A stretch of DNA of 59,482 nt. Source: an uncultured Saprospiraceae bacterium. Its GTDB lineage: Bacteria; Bacteroidota; Bacteroidia; Chitinophagales; Saprospiraceae. The notes beneath the pieces were generated by a model. That model was given only the letters and a program-made list of their open reading frames with translations. It searched no databases and was not told where the DNA came from. The stretch lies in NCBI GenBank assembly GCA_937923345.1, contig CAKZVJ010000130.1:1-59482 (forward strand). The letters are read 5' to 3'. Within the stretch, counting starts at the first letter, position 1, and the number at the start of each line of letters is the position of its first letter. Below, piece by piece: positions 9,262 through 19,064 of the stretch. The translations under genes were made by a program, and so were the position numbers.

Positions 9262-9358
9262 CAATTCTCAACTCTCCTCTTTCAATTCTCAATTCTCAAT
9301 TCTCCACTCTCAACTCTCAACTCATAAAAATTCTCCACTCTCCACTCATAAAAATACT
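9262..9358. repeat. 7-bp tandem repeat array (CAATTCT/CAACTCT)
   Basis: A run of degenerate heptamers (CAATTCT, CAACTCT, CCACTCT) extends from 9262 to about 9322, followed by two copies of an ACTCATAAAAAT word. The array ends two or three bases from the DUF4249 stop codon at 9361. Low complexity; no gene. Confidence 0.8.
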
Positions 9359-9360
9359 CC

Positions 9361-10281
9361 TTACTCCACAATATGGCCTGCAGAAGATACAGCGGCAACG
9401 TTAAAGAAACCAACAGCCTCCTCAGACTGTGTCTCCGCATTTAGAGGGATGATATTGGTCGGGACGTTAGATGGAGGTTCTGCAAAAATACCTGCGTCAC
9501 CAAGTGTCAATTGGGTTTGGGCTTGCTCCAAGAAAAAGAAAGCAGGAATATTTAAAGAATGAATCTCGACCCGTATACTATCTCCGCTCGCCCATGGCGC
9601 AACGTTGATGGTGTCCTCCGAACCTTCATCTACGGGGTCAGGAACTCGATTGACAGAAGTTCTAATCGGGGAAATAAAGGTAACTCCATCTACATTACCA
9701 CCGGCAGTAAAACTGGCATCAAATACAATAGATATCTCTGACGGTTTGTTCAAAAATTCACCATTTTTGAAAGTTTGAATCCAATAGGTATCTCCCGTCC
9801 CTGCAAAGTCCCTAGCGAACACTTCAGCATAAATGCCTTCGACCATACCTAGCTCTGCCTCTTGAAATTCAGTAATCAAACTATCTATCGGCATGATGCG
9901 ATTCATGGTAGAAGCAGAGACATACTGCTTGCCGTTAATATCTATAGAAAGTCCAAACTCGGTTCCAACTTCTCCTAAAGTTTCTCCCGTAGCAGGTGTC
10001 CAAATATAATTTCCAGTTATACCCTCTTCTTCAAAAAGAAACTCTTGCCCGGCGTCATCAAAAACTATAACGGAGGCTCCACTTATAACTGGAGACGGGC
10101 TAGAATCAAAATAGGGGCTTACTCTTCTAAGTCGAATAGTTTGCGGCTCTGATTTATTATTGATCCAAGCATCAATATTGACTTGTGCATTGGTGGGCGA
10201 TAATTCCACCTCAATAACATCCTCGCAATTGAAAAAGGCCAAAGCAAAAATAGATAGCGCAAAAATATATTTATAAGTCAT
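9361..10281 (-). CDS. DUF4249 lipoprotein, partner of the adjacent TonB receptor
   Basis: This 306-residue lipoprotein has a lipobox Cys at residue 19 (FFNCEDVIEVEL). The family hallmarks follow: VNIDAWINNKSEPQTIRLRRVSPYF (about 34-58), the GASVIVFDDAG strand, YIWTP, and a long beta-rich domain. DUF4249 proteins in Bacteroidota are encoded just downstream of a carboxypeptidase-regulatory-domain TonB receptor, and that holds here (11-base gap). It is presumed a surface or periplasmic ligand-binding partner of the receptor; the ligand is unknown. The protein ends directly against the 7-bp repeat array, so its 3' flank is unusual. Confidence 0.85.
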   Translation of the reverse strand: MTYKYIFALSIFALAFFNCEDVIEVELSPTNAQVNIDAWINNKSEPQTIRLRRVSPYFDSSPSPVISGASVIVFDDAGQEFLFEEEGITGNYIWTPATGETLGEVGTEFGLSIDINGKQYVSASTMNRIMPIDSLITEFQEAELGMVEGIYAEVFARDFAGTGDTYWIQTFKNGEFLNKPSEISIVFDASFTAGGNVDGVTFISPIRTSVNRVPDPVDEGSEDTINVAPWASGDSIRVEIHSLNIPAFFFLEQAQTQLTLGDAGIFAEPPSNVPTNIIPLNAETQSEEAVGFFNVAAVSSAGHIVE

Positions 10282-10291
10282 CGATATTAAA

Positions 10292-12661
10292 TTAAAATTT
10301 GAAGTTATAGGCTACGGAAGGAATCACAGAGCCGACTACAGACAATCTGATTGCTTGAGTTCTGATCGGGTCACCACTGGCGGTTCTATTTCCATCTTGT
10401 TCAAAAAATATTGAAAATGGATTTCTTCTATTGTATACATTATAGGCGGAGAAAACCCACTCTCCTTTGAATTTTTTCTCATTGTATTTTTTGCCTCTAA
10501 ACGTAGCAGAAACATCCAGTCTATGAAAATCAGGAATTCTAACATTGTTTCGGACATCATTGGATACCTCTGGAATAACAAAACCCTGCTGCTCTATACG
10601 GCCTGTAGGAAAAGTCGCCGGTGTCCCTGTATTGTAAACGAAATTGGTAGAGAATGTCCATCGATCATTCAATTCATAAAACAAAGTGGTTGAAAGATTG
10701 TGGGTTTGGTCAAACCGATTTGGGAACCACTCGTCATTGTTTATACCCTCTATCAGTCTTTCAGATCTCGCTAAGGTGTAACTAATCCATCCTGTAAATT
10801 TTCCTTTTTTCTTTTCAACTTGCAACTCTAGACCATAAGCCCTTCCTTCTCCTGATAATAGCTCTCCTTCTATCAAGGGATTGACAAAAAGATCAGCGCC
10901 ATCTATATAGTCCGCTTGATTTTCGAAGGTCTTATAATAGACTTCCGCGGAGGTAACGTATTCGTTGTTTTTGAAATTTTTGAAGTAGCCCAAAGCCAAT
11001 TGGTTTGCAATTTGTGGCTTAAGATTGTTGGTACTTGGCAACCACACATCGAGTGGTGAAGCGGCGGTACTGTTAGAAATCAAGTGCAAGTATTGAGCGA
11101 TTCTATTATATCCTAATTTTAAAGAAGAAGTAGAATTGATTTGGTACTTTATTGAAGCACGAGGTTCAAGATTTATGTAATCTTGAATAGTCTCCCAATT
11201 ATCGAAAGGTTCGGATACGCTCTCGAGAGGACGCCTTTCTCCAGGTTCTGCATCTCCAAAAGTATAGGCTACTCCTTCCCCTACATAATTGAAATAAGAA
11301 AGTCGCAATCCATACTGCAATGATATTTTATCATTTATTGTTTGTTCATTTTCGATAAAAGCTCCAGCTTCTAAAGCCCGTTGAGAGGGTACTGAAAACT
11401 CTGTTCTGTCGCCTTGGGAAACACCAACTGCATTGCCAGGACTAAAATCGTGAATGATTCCCTGCCCTCCGAAGGTTATCAAGTTTTTTGGATTTAAAAA
11501 ATAAGAAATATCCGCCTTCAGGCTTAGGTTTTCAATAGCGGCATCCCAGTCAAAACTATCTTGGTCATCTGAGCCAAACATAATTCTATAATCATAATTA
11601 CTAAAGAAAGCCGTAAAGTTGGAAAACAGCTTATCGCTAAAAAGATGGTTCCACCTAAATGTAGCGGTTCTATTCCCCCAGTCAAATCCTGCATTCTCTC
11701 CGAATCTAAAATTATCTCTTCCTAGATATCCAGATAAAAAGATTCTGTCCTTTTCACTTATTTTATAATTGGTCTTCAAGGTGATGTCAAAAAAGTTGAG
11801 TGCCGTATCTGCCAAATCATCATTCAAAAATGGTTTCGACAAAACATCTATATAAGACCTACGCCCTGCCAAGATGAAGGAAGCCTTGTCTTTGATGATT
11901 GGTGCCTCTACAGACAATCGGCTAAAGATAAATCCTACCCCACCTGATACAGCTAGCTTCTTGTTATTACCTTCCTTCATCCGCACGTCTAGAATGGAAG
12001 AAAGTCTACCGCCGTATCTTGCTGGGATACCTCCTTTATACAGTTTTACATCTTTGACTGCATCTGGATTGAATACGGAAAAGAAGCCAAACAAATGCGA
12101 GGAGTTATACACGGGCGCTTCATCTAGTAGCACAAGGTTTTGATCTACACCTCCACCTCTCACGTTGAATCCAGTAGCTCCCTCTCCTACTGTGGAGACA
12201 CCTGGTAGTAATTGAATGGATCTGATCACATCCACTTCACCTAATAATGCAGGTATCTTGGTGATGGTATTGATATCTAGTTTATTAACCGAAATCTCTG
12301 TTCCCGATACATTTTTATCTTCTGCTTCAGAAGTCACGACGATTTCAGCTAACTGTGCCACATCCTCTCCCATTTCTACATCTTTGGTAACATTTGCAGC
12401 AAGATTTACTTCTTCCACCTTTGTGTCAAAACCGATATAGGAGTACTCTACTTTATAAGTCCCTGCAGGGACAGATAAAGAATAAAACCCATATTCATTG
12501 GAAGTGGTGCCTGCAGCAAGGCTAGGAATAAAAACCGATGCACCAATCAAGGTCTCTCCCGAATCTATATCTTTGATATACCCACTGAGGGTGGCTTCCT
12601 GAGCAAATGTGCTAATTGAAAAGCCAAGGATAAGTAGAATTATTGTATGTCTAAATTTCAT
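10292..12661 (-). CDS. TonB-dependent receptor with carboxypeptidase-like regulatory domain
   Basis: This 789-residue outer-membrane protein has a signal peptide ending at STFAQ (about 20). A carboxypeptidase-like regulatory domain follows (about 22-100; SGYIKDIDSGETLIGASVFI and AGTYKVEYSYIGF), then a plug domain (about 120-230; FNVRGGGVDQNLVLLDEAPVYN and YKGGIPARYGGRLSSILDV), and a 22-strand barrel ending in SVAYNFKF with a terminal Phe. The EIVVTSE segment near 107 is the likely TonB-box region. It forms an operon with the DUF4249 gene. Ligand unknown. Confidence 0.9.
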   Translation of the reverse strand: MKFRHTIILLILGFSISTFAQEATLSGYIKDIDSGETLIGASVFIPSLAAGTTSNEYGFYSLSVPAGTYKVEYSYIGFDTKVEEVNLAANVTKDVEMGEDVAQLAEIVVTSEAEDKNVSGTEISVNKLDINTITKIPALLGEVDVIRSIQLLPGVSTVGEGATGFNVRGGGVDQNLVLLDEAPVYNSSHLFGFFSVFNPDAVKDVKLYKGGIPARYGGRLSSILDVRMKEGNNKKLAVSGGVGFIFSRLSVEAPIIKDKASFILAGRRSYIDVLSKPFLNDDLADTALNFFDITLKTNYKISEKDRIFLSGYLGRDNFRFGENAGFDWGNRTATFRWNHLFSDKLFSNFTAFFSNYDYRIMFGSDDQDSFDWDAAIENLSLKADISYFLNPKNLITFGGQGIIHDFSPGNAVGVSQGDRTEFSVPSQRALEAGAFIENEQTINDKISLQYGLRLSYFNYVGEGVAYTFGDAEPGERRPLESVSEPFDNWETIQDYINLEPRASIKYQINSTSSLKLGYNRIAQYLHLISNSTAASPLDVWLPSTNNLKPQIANQLALGYFKNFKNNEYVTSAEVYYKTFENQADYIDGADLFVNPLIEGELLSGEGRAYGLELQVEKKKGKFTGWISYTLARSERLIEGINNDEWFPNRFDQTHNLSTTLFYELNDRWTFSTNFVYNTGTPATFPTGRIEQQGFVIPEVSNDVRNNVRIPDFHRLDVSATFRGKKYNEKKFKGEWVFSAYNVYNRRNPFSIFFEQDGNRTASGDPIRTQAIRLSVVGSVIPSVAYNFKF

Positions 12662-12706
12662 ATCTATTAAATCAATTTGGAATCATTTAGTTTTCTAATA
12701 GGTGGG

Positions 12707-12736
12707 CAAATTTAGTCGCAATCTATTGATGTGCAA
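12707..12736 (-). promoter_or_regulatory. Bacteroidota-type promoter for the TonB receptor operon
   Basis: On the minus strand: TTG at 12736-12734, 19-base spacer, then an exact TAAATTTG at 12714-12707, 46 bases ahead of the receptor ATG. It matches the TTG-N19/20-TAnnTTTG consensus. Confidence 0.7.
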
Positions 12737-12931
12737 GAAATAAGTCAGATATTAACATGGGTTTGTGAACATAAAGATGGAAGAGCTAAGGAAATACAAT
12801 TTTTAGAAGGAGTATGTGGCTTGATATCCCAAATCTGAGGATAATAAACTGTAATTCAGGTTATTAATTTTTGTTGGAAATATAGGCCCCAAAAGACATG
12901 AAATTTTTAACAAAAAAAGTCCCTTTTGGGC

Positions 12932-12962
12932 TTGTATAATCTATGGTTATGCGATACATTTG
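12932..12962 (+). promoter_or_regulatory. Bacteroidota-type promoter for the DUF4856-imelysin operon
   Basis: TTG at 12932-12934, 20-base spacer, then exact TACATTTG at 12955-12962, 44 bases before the ATG at 13007. It is divergent to the promoter at 12707-12736. No convincing Fur box was seen in the 345-base region between the operons. Confidence 0.7.
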
Positions 12963-13006
12963 CCATCACTAACCTTATTTAGACTAAATCTTAATAAAAA
13001 TAACCA

Positions 13007-14161
13007 ATGAGAAATTTATTCCTCATAATAACCACATTACTAGCGACTTGCGTTTTTTACTCTTGCAACGATGATGATATCATTATAGATGTAGTTCCTG
13101 TAGCGCCAGACAGTCCAGCTGATTATGAATTCTTTAGAGATGGAGAAAGTACTGTTTCGTTTTCGGGCCAAACGGATAGGGCCAACCAGCTCGATGAAAT
13201 CAAAGATTACCTCAAAGAAGGAGATGCAGGTGAAATTATGGAAGCATCCTTCCTCAAAGAAGCATATAGAAATGAAAACGGTGATGGAGCAGGATTTTTC
13301 ACTTTTAGCTCCACTAAGCAATTAGAGGATAAGACATGGGGACCAGATACCGATGTAGATTACTATGGAGACCTATTTGAACAAGCTGCAATAGCTAGTA
13401 AATCAGAAACTCCAGCCAGCGCGGGGCAAGCAGGACTGATCACCAGAGAAAATAGTGGCAACACCATCCTCGTGAATAATACTGGTCATGAGCTTACTCA
13501 ATTTATAGAGAAAGGACTCATGGGTAGTGTATTCTTGCACCAGATATACAACACCTACCTTACTGATGTACGAATAGGAGATGATGTAGATAATGTGACT
13601 GTCGTGGAAGACAAAAACTATACTGCCTTGGAACACCACTGGGATGAGGCCTTTGGCTACTTTACAGCGCCTGGAGATTTTGGATCTGCTTGGCCTGAAG
13701 CACGAGAAGATGAAGCGCGTTTTTGGAGCAACTACTCCAATATTGTTGACCCATCTACAGGTATTTCAGACAGAATCATGAATGCATTTAGAGATGGGCG
13801 TGAGGCAATTGTGGCCAATGACATGGAAACCAAGAATGCAAATAAAGATATTTTATACACTGAATTGGAAATCCTAGCTGCAGCGACCACCATTCACTAT
13901 ATCAATCAAAGTATAGATCAATTGAACGCCGGTAATACAGGAGAATTATTTCACGTTTTATCAGAAGCATATATGTTTGCTCGAGCGCTGACCTATAGTC
14001 CAAGAAGAGTAATTCCACTTTCAGAATTGAACAATATTCTAAATGTTGACTTTGGTATAGGAGGAAATTTTTGGAATGTAAGCGGAGAAGGCCTGAGTAA
14101 TGCCAAACGTAAATTGGTAGAAAACTACCCTACTTTAGCTGCAGTACAAGACGAACTATAA
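13007..14161 (+). CDS. DUF4856 lipoprotein
   Basis: This 384-residue lipoprotein has its Cys at 20 (FYSCNDDD). The family pattern is visible: YEFFRDGESTVSFSGQTDRANQL (about 40-62), the central NTGHELTQFIEKGLMGSVFLHQIYN (about 158-183), LEHHWDEAFGYF (about 208-219) and the C-terminal FARALTYSPR. The GxxxxHxxxE-like and HHWDEAFGY segments resemble imelysin-type helical domains. It is the first gene of a four-gene run with imelysin, HTTM and a FecA-like receptor, which suggests a role in iron or haem capture at the cell surface (inferred). Confidence 0.85.
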   Translation: MRNLFLIITTLLATCVFYSCNDDDIIIDVVPVAPDSPADYEFFRDGESTVSFSGQTDRANQLDEIKDYLKEGDAGEIMEASFLKEAYRNENGDGAGFFTFSSTKQLEDKTWGPDTDVDYYGDLFEQAAIASKSETPASAGQAGLITRENSGNTILVNNTGHELTQFIEKGLMGSVFLHQIYNTYLTDVRIGDDVDNVTVVEDKNYTALEHHWDEAFGYFTAPGDFGSAWPEAREDEARFWSNYSNIVDPSTGISDRIMNAFRDGREAIVANDMETKNANKDILYTELEILAAATTIHYINQSIDQLNAGNTGELFHVLSEAYMFARALTYSPRRVIPLSELNNILNVDFGIGGNFWNVSGEGLSNAKRKLVENYPTLAAVQDEL

Positions 14162-14185
14162 ATAACAAATAAGTCCATTTATCTA

Positions 14186-15292
14186 ATGAGAATATATTCA
14201 ACACTCTTTCTGTTTCTTAGTATCCTATTGCTTACTATCAGTTGTAAGGATGATGATCAGAATACCAACTCGCAAGATGAATCTCTTGCCCAGCTTAGAA
14301 TGGATATCGCCGAGCATACGGCAGATAATATGATATCAACTGCTTTGGTAGCCTTCAATCAAGAAATAGAAACATTACAACAGAGCGTTGAAAATTTTTC
14401 TCAAGATACTGACTTAGAAGCACTATCTATCTTGCGTAGCAGTCTGATAAACGCATGGACAGCATGGCAATATGTTTCTATTTATGCTTATGGTCCAGTA
14501 GAAGATACAGCTATGGAAAGGATAATGAACACCTACCCTGCTGATGGCGATAAAATTGAATCCAATATCTCGGAGGAAATTTTTGCTTTAAACAACATTT
14601 CTAATTTTGACGCTTCCGGTTTTCCAAGTATAGATTATTTGCTCAATGCCTACGATAATGCAACTACGTTGAGCAAATTTCAAAACAATCCAAACCGTAT
14701 GGCTTACCTGAGTACGATAGTATCTCTGATGCAAGCCACCACCACAACGGTGCAAAATGACTTCTCTAGCGGCACCTTTATTGACAACTTTACCTCTACC
14801 AATAGTGATGGCATGGATGTAGGTTCTGCCCTTGGCATCATAATGAACACCATCGACATTCATTTTCAGCGTACCGTGAGAGATGCTAAAGTAGCCATAC
14901 CGGCAGGAGTACGTAGTGCTGGAGTAGTAAGACCAACGAACACAGAAGCACTTTATGCTGGGCAATCTAAAACGCTATTGCTCTCTGCCTTGCAAGCTTA
15001 TCAAGCGTTGTTCAATGGTACAGATAGAAACAATACTACGGGTGCTTCCTTATATGATTACCTAGAGGCTATCAATCAGACCCCACTAGCGGAGGAGAGT
15101 AGAACATTGTTTACAGAAGCGATTGAACTAGCAAACGACTTAGAAGAGGATTTCACTGTACAGATAGAAGCTGACAATCAAAAATTAGTTGACTTGTTTT
15201 TGCACTTACAAAATATGGTGACCCTTGTTAAATCAGACATGGTCTCAGTGATGGGCATCACGCTTACGAATCAAGACAATGATGGTGATTAA
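14186..15292 (+). CDS. Imelysin-family lipoprotein
   Basis: This 368-residue lipoprotein has its Cys at 20 (LTISCKDDD). The imelysin fold is recognised from AWTAWQYVSIYAYGPVEDTAM (about 90-110) and GFPSIDYLL (145-153), which takes the position of the GxHxxE or GFPAxEYLL motif, with a second similar half beyond 200. The classical His is replaced by Pro/Ser as in the GFP subgroup, so direct metal binding by this motif is uncertain. Imelysins are linked to iron uptake. The gene starts 25 bases after DUF4856 and ends 7 bases before HTTM. Confidence 0.85.
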   Translation: MRIYSTLFLFLSILLLTISCKDDDQNTNSQDESLAQLRMDIAEHTADNMISTALVAFNQEIETLQQSVENFSQDTDLEALSILRSSLINAWTAWQYVSIYAYGPVEDTAMERIMNTYPADGDKIESNISEEIFALNNISNFDASGFPSIDYLLNAYDNATTLSKFQNNPNRMAYLSTIVSLMQATTTTVQNDFSSGTFIDNFTSTNSDGMDVGSALGIIMNTIDIHFQRTVRDAKVAIPAGVRSAGVVRPTNTEALYAGQSKTLLLSALQAYQALFNGTDRNNTTGASLYDYLEAINQTPLAEESRTLFTEAIELANDLEEDFTVQIEADNQKLVDLFLHLQNMVTLVKSDMVSVMGITLTNQDNDGD

Positions 15293-15298
15293 TAGGGT

Positions 15299-16624
15299 AT
15301 GTCCAAAATCCAAAAATATTTATATCAACAAACGTCCATAGCGCCACTTATAAGTTTTCGCATTTTGTTTGGCGCTATTATGGCCATTAGCATTTTTAGA
15401 TTTTACTATAAGGGTTGGATTCAAGATTTATACGTGAATCCAATTTTTTATTTTAGCTATTACGGATTTGACTGGGTCAAACCCTTTGGAGAACAAGGAA
15501 TGTACATTACTTTCTTTTTACTTTTCCTTTCTTCCATTGGCATCATGTTGGGTGCCTTTTACCGTGCCTCTAGCCTACTCTTCTTTTTATTATTTACCTA
15601 TGTAGAATTGATCGATAAAACCAACTATCTCAATCACTATTATTTTGTCAGCATCATGGCAGGCTTACTGGTGCTGGTGCCTGCACATCGTGCCTTTTCG
15701 ATAGATGTATGGCATAGAGGTGTAGCTAAATTAAAAAGTGTACCTGCATGGGTCATCAATGTATTTAAACTGCAATTGGGTTTTGTATACTTTTTTGCGG
15801 GCATTGCCAAGTTGACGCCTTCATGGCTGATAGACGCCATGCCGCTAAAGTTATGGCTGCCTGCATTGGCGCATACGCCTATCATAGGAGGTATTTTAGA
15901 GCAAGAATGGCTCGCCTATGCTTTTAGTTGGTCGGGGGCGATATACGACTTGAGTATTGCATTTTTACTTCTGATGCCGCGTACTCGTCTGCCAGCCTAC
16001 TTTGCAGTAGTTATTTTTCATCTGATGACGGCCCTCCTTTTTCAGATCGGTATGTTTCCTTACATCATGATATTATGTACGTTAATTTTCTTCAGCGCGA
16101 ACTTTCATGAACGAGTGCTTTCCTATTTAGGTGCTAGTTTTGACTACAGCAGTGAACCCCTCTTGCAAGCCTTTCAAAAGCCAAAACTAATCCTGTTAGC
16201 CATCTTTTTTGCTATCCAACTATTTCTACCTTTTCGGCATCTTATGTATCCTGGAGATTTATACTGGACTGAGCAAGGCTATCGATTTTCATGGCGTGTG
16301 ATGCTAATGGAAAAAGCAGGACACACCACTTTCAAAGTAGAAGACATAGATAATAATAAAATAGAATATGTAAACAACTCAGACTTCTTGGTTCCTCAAC
16401 AAATAAAAATGATGAGTACCCAAGCAGATATGATTTTACAATTTGCACATTATCTTCGCGATCATTATTTGAGTAAGGGATGGGAACGCTGCAAGGTAAC
16501 CTGTCAAAGCAAAGTGACACTAAATGGCAAACGCAGTAGTCTGCTTATTGACCCTACTGTAGATTTGGCCCTAGAAAAGAGGGGTTGGCACCATAAAAAA
16601 TGGATATTGCCACAAGAGAATTAA
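15299..16624 (+). CDS. HTTM-domain membrane protein (vitamin-K gamma-carboxylase-like)
   Basis: This 441-residue polytopic protein has at least six membrane helices between residues 15 and 315, then a soluble C-terminal part of about 120 residues. It has the HTTM features LISFRILFGAIMA at the N-terminus, YVELIDKTNYLNHYYF (about 100-115), LQLGFVYFFAGIAKL (about 158-172) and a VFHL-like helix near 240. HTTM proteins are homologous to vitamin-K-dependent gamma-glutamyl carboxylase, but the bacterial role is not established. Its position between imelysin (7 bases) and the receptor (one base) points to a shared iron-uptake function. Confidence 0.85.
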   Translation: MSKIQKYLYQQTSIAPLISFRILFGAIMAISIFRFYYKGWIQDLYVNPIFYFSYYGFDWVKPFGEQGMYITFFLLFLSSIGIMLGAFYRASSLLFFLLFTYVELIDKTNYLNHYYFVSIMAGLLVLVPAHRAFSIDVWHRGVAKLKSVPAWVINVFKLQLGFVYFFAGIAKLTPSWLIDAMPLKLWLPALAHTPIIGGILEQEWLAYAFSWSGAIYDLSIAFLLLMPRTRLPAYFAVVIFHLMTALLFQIGMFPYIMILCTLIFFSANFHERVLSYLGASFDYSSEPLLQAFQKPKLILLAIFFAIQLFLPFRHLMYPGDLYWTEQGYRFSWRVMLMEKAGHTTFKVEDIDNNKIEYVNNSDFLVPQQIKMMSTQADMILQFAHYLRDHYLSKGWERCKVTCQSKVTLNGKRSSLLIDPTVDLALEKRGWHHKKWILPQEN

Positions 16625-16625
16625 A

Positions 16626-19064
16626 ATGAGAACACTACTCTTCATCATATTATCCTGTTTGTGTTGTGGGCATGCAAGTGCGCAACAAACTACTTTATCT
16701 GGACAGGTAACAGATAAGGAAACTGGAGAAGAGCTCATATCCGCCAACATATTTTCATTGGATAAAAGACAAGCTTGTGTGTCCGAAATAGATGGCACTT
16801 TTACTCTGGCGGTTGATGCAGACACCAAACAAATAGTCTGTACCTATATTGGCTACCAAAGCGATACTATATCCTTAGCTGATATTAACCTGAATGCACC
16901 TATTGACATTTCTCTTCGCCCTAATGCAGAAACTATTGCAGACGTATTAGTAATCGACAAGCGAAATGATGCCTACGGTATACAAAGACTACGACAAGTA
17001 GAGGGAGTAGCGATCTACGCAAGCAAAAAAAACGAACTTATCCCAATTCAAGACCTGACACTCAACAAATCCAGCAATCTGAGTAGACAAGTCTATGCAA
17101 AGGTGTCTGGCCTGCATATTTGGGAAAGTGACGGCGCAGGGGTACAACTTGGCATCGGTGGACGTGGACTCAATCCCAGCAGAAACTCTAATTTCAATAC
17201 GCGACAAAACGGTTATGACATCAGTGCAGATGCGCTGGGCTATCCTGAGTCTTACTACAGCCCTCCTATCGAAGCTATAGAACGCATCGAACTCATCAGA
17301 GGCGCTGCCTCCTTGCAGTACGGTACACAATTTGGCGGCATGCTCAACTTCAAATTTAAAGAAGGAGAAACCGGCAAACCATTTCAATTAGAGAGCAAGC
17401 AAACGGCAGGTTCATTTGGCTTTTTGAGCTCCTTCAATTCCATTAAAGGCGATACCAAGAAAATTAATTACTACGCCTTCTATGAGTACAAACAGAACGA
17501 TGGTTGGCGTCCCAATAGCGAACTACAGCAACACACTGCATATGCTGGAGTCACTTTTAAACTCAGTCCAAAATTTAATTTGCGAGGTGAATACACATTC
17601 ACTACCTACTTGACACAACAGGCGGGTGGTCTCACGGACTTTCAATTTGCTGACAACCCTCGCCAAAGCAATCGGGAGCGCAATTGGTTTCAAGTAGACT
17701 GGAATCTATATGCCCTCAATGCAGACTATAAGTTTAATGATAAATTGAAGCTCAACAATAAGACCTTCGCACTCATTGGTGGCAGAGATGCCTTGGGCAA
17801 TCTTGACAATATCAACACCATTGATTTTGGAGGCAACCGAGATTTTCTGAGTGACGACTTTAGCAATATTGGCAATGAAACTCGCCTGCTATATCGGTAC
17901 ACCACCTTAGATCAACCTTCCGTCGCCGTAGTGGGTGCGCGCATCTATCAGGGCTTGACCCATCGCAGACAAGGCGAAGGCGACGATGGTAGCGATGCCA
18001 ATTTTGTCTACAACAATCCAGAAAACTTAGAAGGCTCAGACTTTATGCTGCCGAGTTACAACCTCTCTCTTTTTGCAGAAAATGTATTTAATCTAAGTCC
18101 CAAGTGGAGCGTCACACCAGGTGTTCGATATGAATTTATTCGCACTCAGTCAGAAGGAAGTTTTAGAGACACGAGACGAGATCAGGCAGGCAATATTATT
18201 TTTGACACCCTCCTCTTTGAGAACAAGACACTACCGAGAGATTTTGTTTTCTTTGGCATCGGCTCTAGCTACAAGCCCAATGAGGATTCTGAAATATACG
18301 CGAACTTTTCTGAGAATTATAGAGCCATCAACTTCAATGATATTCGAGTCAACGTGGGGAGCCTCCGTGTAGACGAAAATCTACAAGATGAAAATGGCTT
18401 CAATGCTGAACTCGGTTATCGCGGCAAGCTCTTCGGAGCCTTGGATTTTGATGTGGCGGTATACCATCTGTTTTATCGCAACCGCATCGGCAACACGCTT
18501 CTCACCGAACCTAATCCAGAGTTCAATAATTTAGTAGAGCGTACCATTCGATTTCGGACCAATATTGCTGATGCCAATATCGTGGGCTTGGAGTCCCTCT
18601 TGACTTTAGATCTCAAAAAGATATTTGCTATCGATAACAAAGCGATCCAGTGGTCGATATTCAGTAATATTTCTGTGACCCAAGGGCGATATGTTTCTGA
18701 GGTCAACCCCGAGATCGATGGCAAGGATGTAGAGCTCATCCCACCCTACCAGCTCAAGTTTGGCACCCAATTTAAGTGGGACAATTTCAGCGCTTCGGCA
18801 CAGTACAGTTTTACCAAGGAGCATTTCTCTGATGCTTCCAATGCGATTTTGACACCTACTGCCATTGAGGGCCTAATTCCTTCTTATGAGATTGCGGATC
18901 TTTCTTTGGCGTACCAGTTCAAGTGGATTACGGTGGAGACCGGTGCCAACAATTTATTCGATGCGGCTTACTTCACACGACGCGCGAGTGGTTACCCTGG
19001 ACCCGGAATTATTCCGAGTACAGGTCGGTATCTGTATCTGACCATAGGAGTTCGCTTGTTTTAG
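16626..19064 (+). CDS. FecA-like TonB-dependent receptor
   Basis: This 812-residue outer-membrane receptor has a signal peptide ending ASAQQ (about 20) and a short carboxypeptidase-regulatory domain (about 22-95). The plug contains GVQLGIGGRGLNPSRNSNF and the FecA-type segment TRQNGYDISADALGYPESYY (about 187-212), then IELIRGAASLQYGTQFGGML. The barrel ends with YLYLTIGVRLF and a terminal Phe. The plug pattern resembles ferric-citrate/ferric-chelate receptors. It is the last gene of the DUF4856-imelysin-HTTM operon; the start lies one base after the HTTM stop, implying translational coupling. Confidence 0.88.
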   Translation: MRTLLFIILSCLCCGHASAQQTTLSGQVTDKETGEELISANIFSLDKRQACVSEIDGTFTLAVDADTKQIVCTYIGYQSDTISLADINLNAPIDISLRPNAETIADVLVIDKRNDAYGIQRLRQVEGVAIYASKKNELIPIQDLTLNKSSNLSRQVYAKVSGLHIWESDGAGVQLGIGGRGLNPSRNSNFNTRQNGYDISADALGYPESYYSPPIEAIERIELIRGAASLQYGTQFGGMLNFKFKEGETGKPFQLESKQTAGSFGFLSSFNSIKGDTKKINYYAFYEYKQNDGWRPNSELQQHTAYAGVTFKLSPKFNLRGEYTFTTYLTQQAGGLTDFQFADNPRQSNRERNWFQVDWNLYALNADYKFNDKLKLNNKTFALIGGRDALGNLDNINTIDFGGNRDFLSDDFSNIGNETRLLYRYTTLDQPSVAVVGARIYQGLTHRRQGEGDDGSDANFVYNNPENLEGSDFMLPSYNLSLFAENVFNLSPKWSVTPGVRYEFIRTQSEGSFRDTRRDQAGNIIFDTLLFENKTLPRDFVFFGIGSSYKPNEDSEIYANFSENYRAINFNDIRVNVGSLRVDENLQDENGFNAELGYRGKLFGALDFDVAVYHLFYRNRIGNTLLTEPNPEFNNLVERTIRFRTNIADANIVGLESLLTLDLKKIFAIDNKAIQWSIFSNISVTQGRYVSEVNPEIDGKDVELIPPYQLKFGTQFKWDNFSASAQYSFTKEHFSDASNAILTPTAIEGLIPSYEIADLSLAYQFKWITVETGANNLFDAAYFTRRASGYPGPGIIPSTGRYLYLTIGVRLF

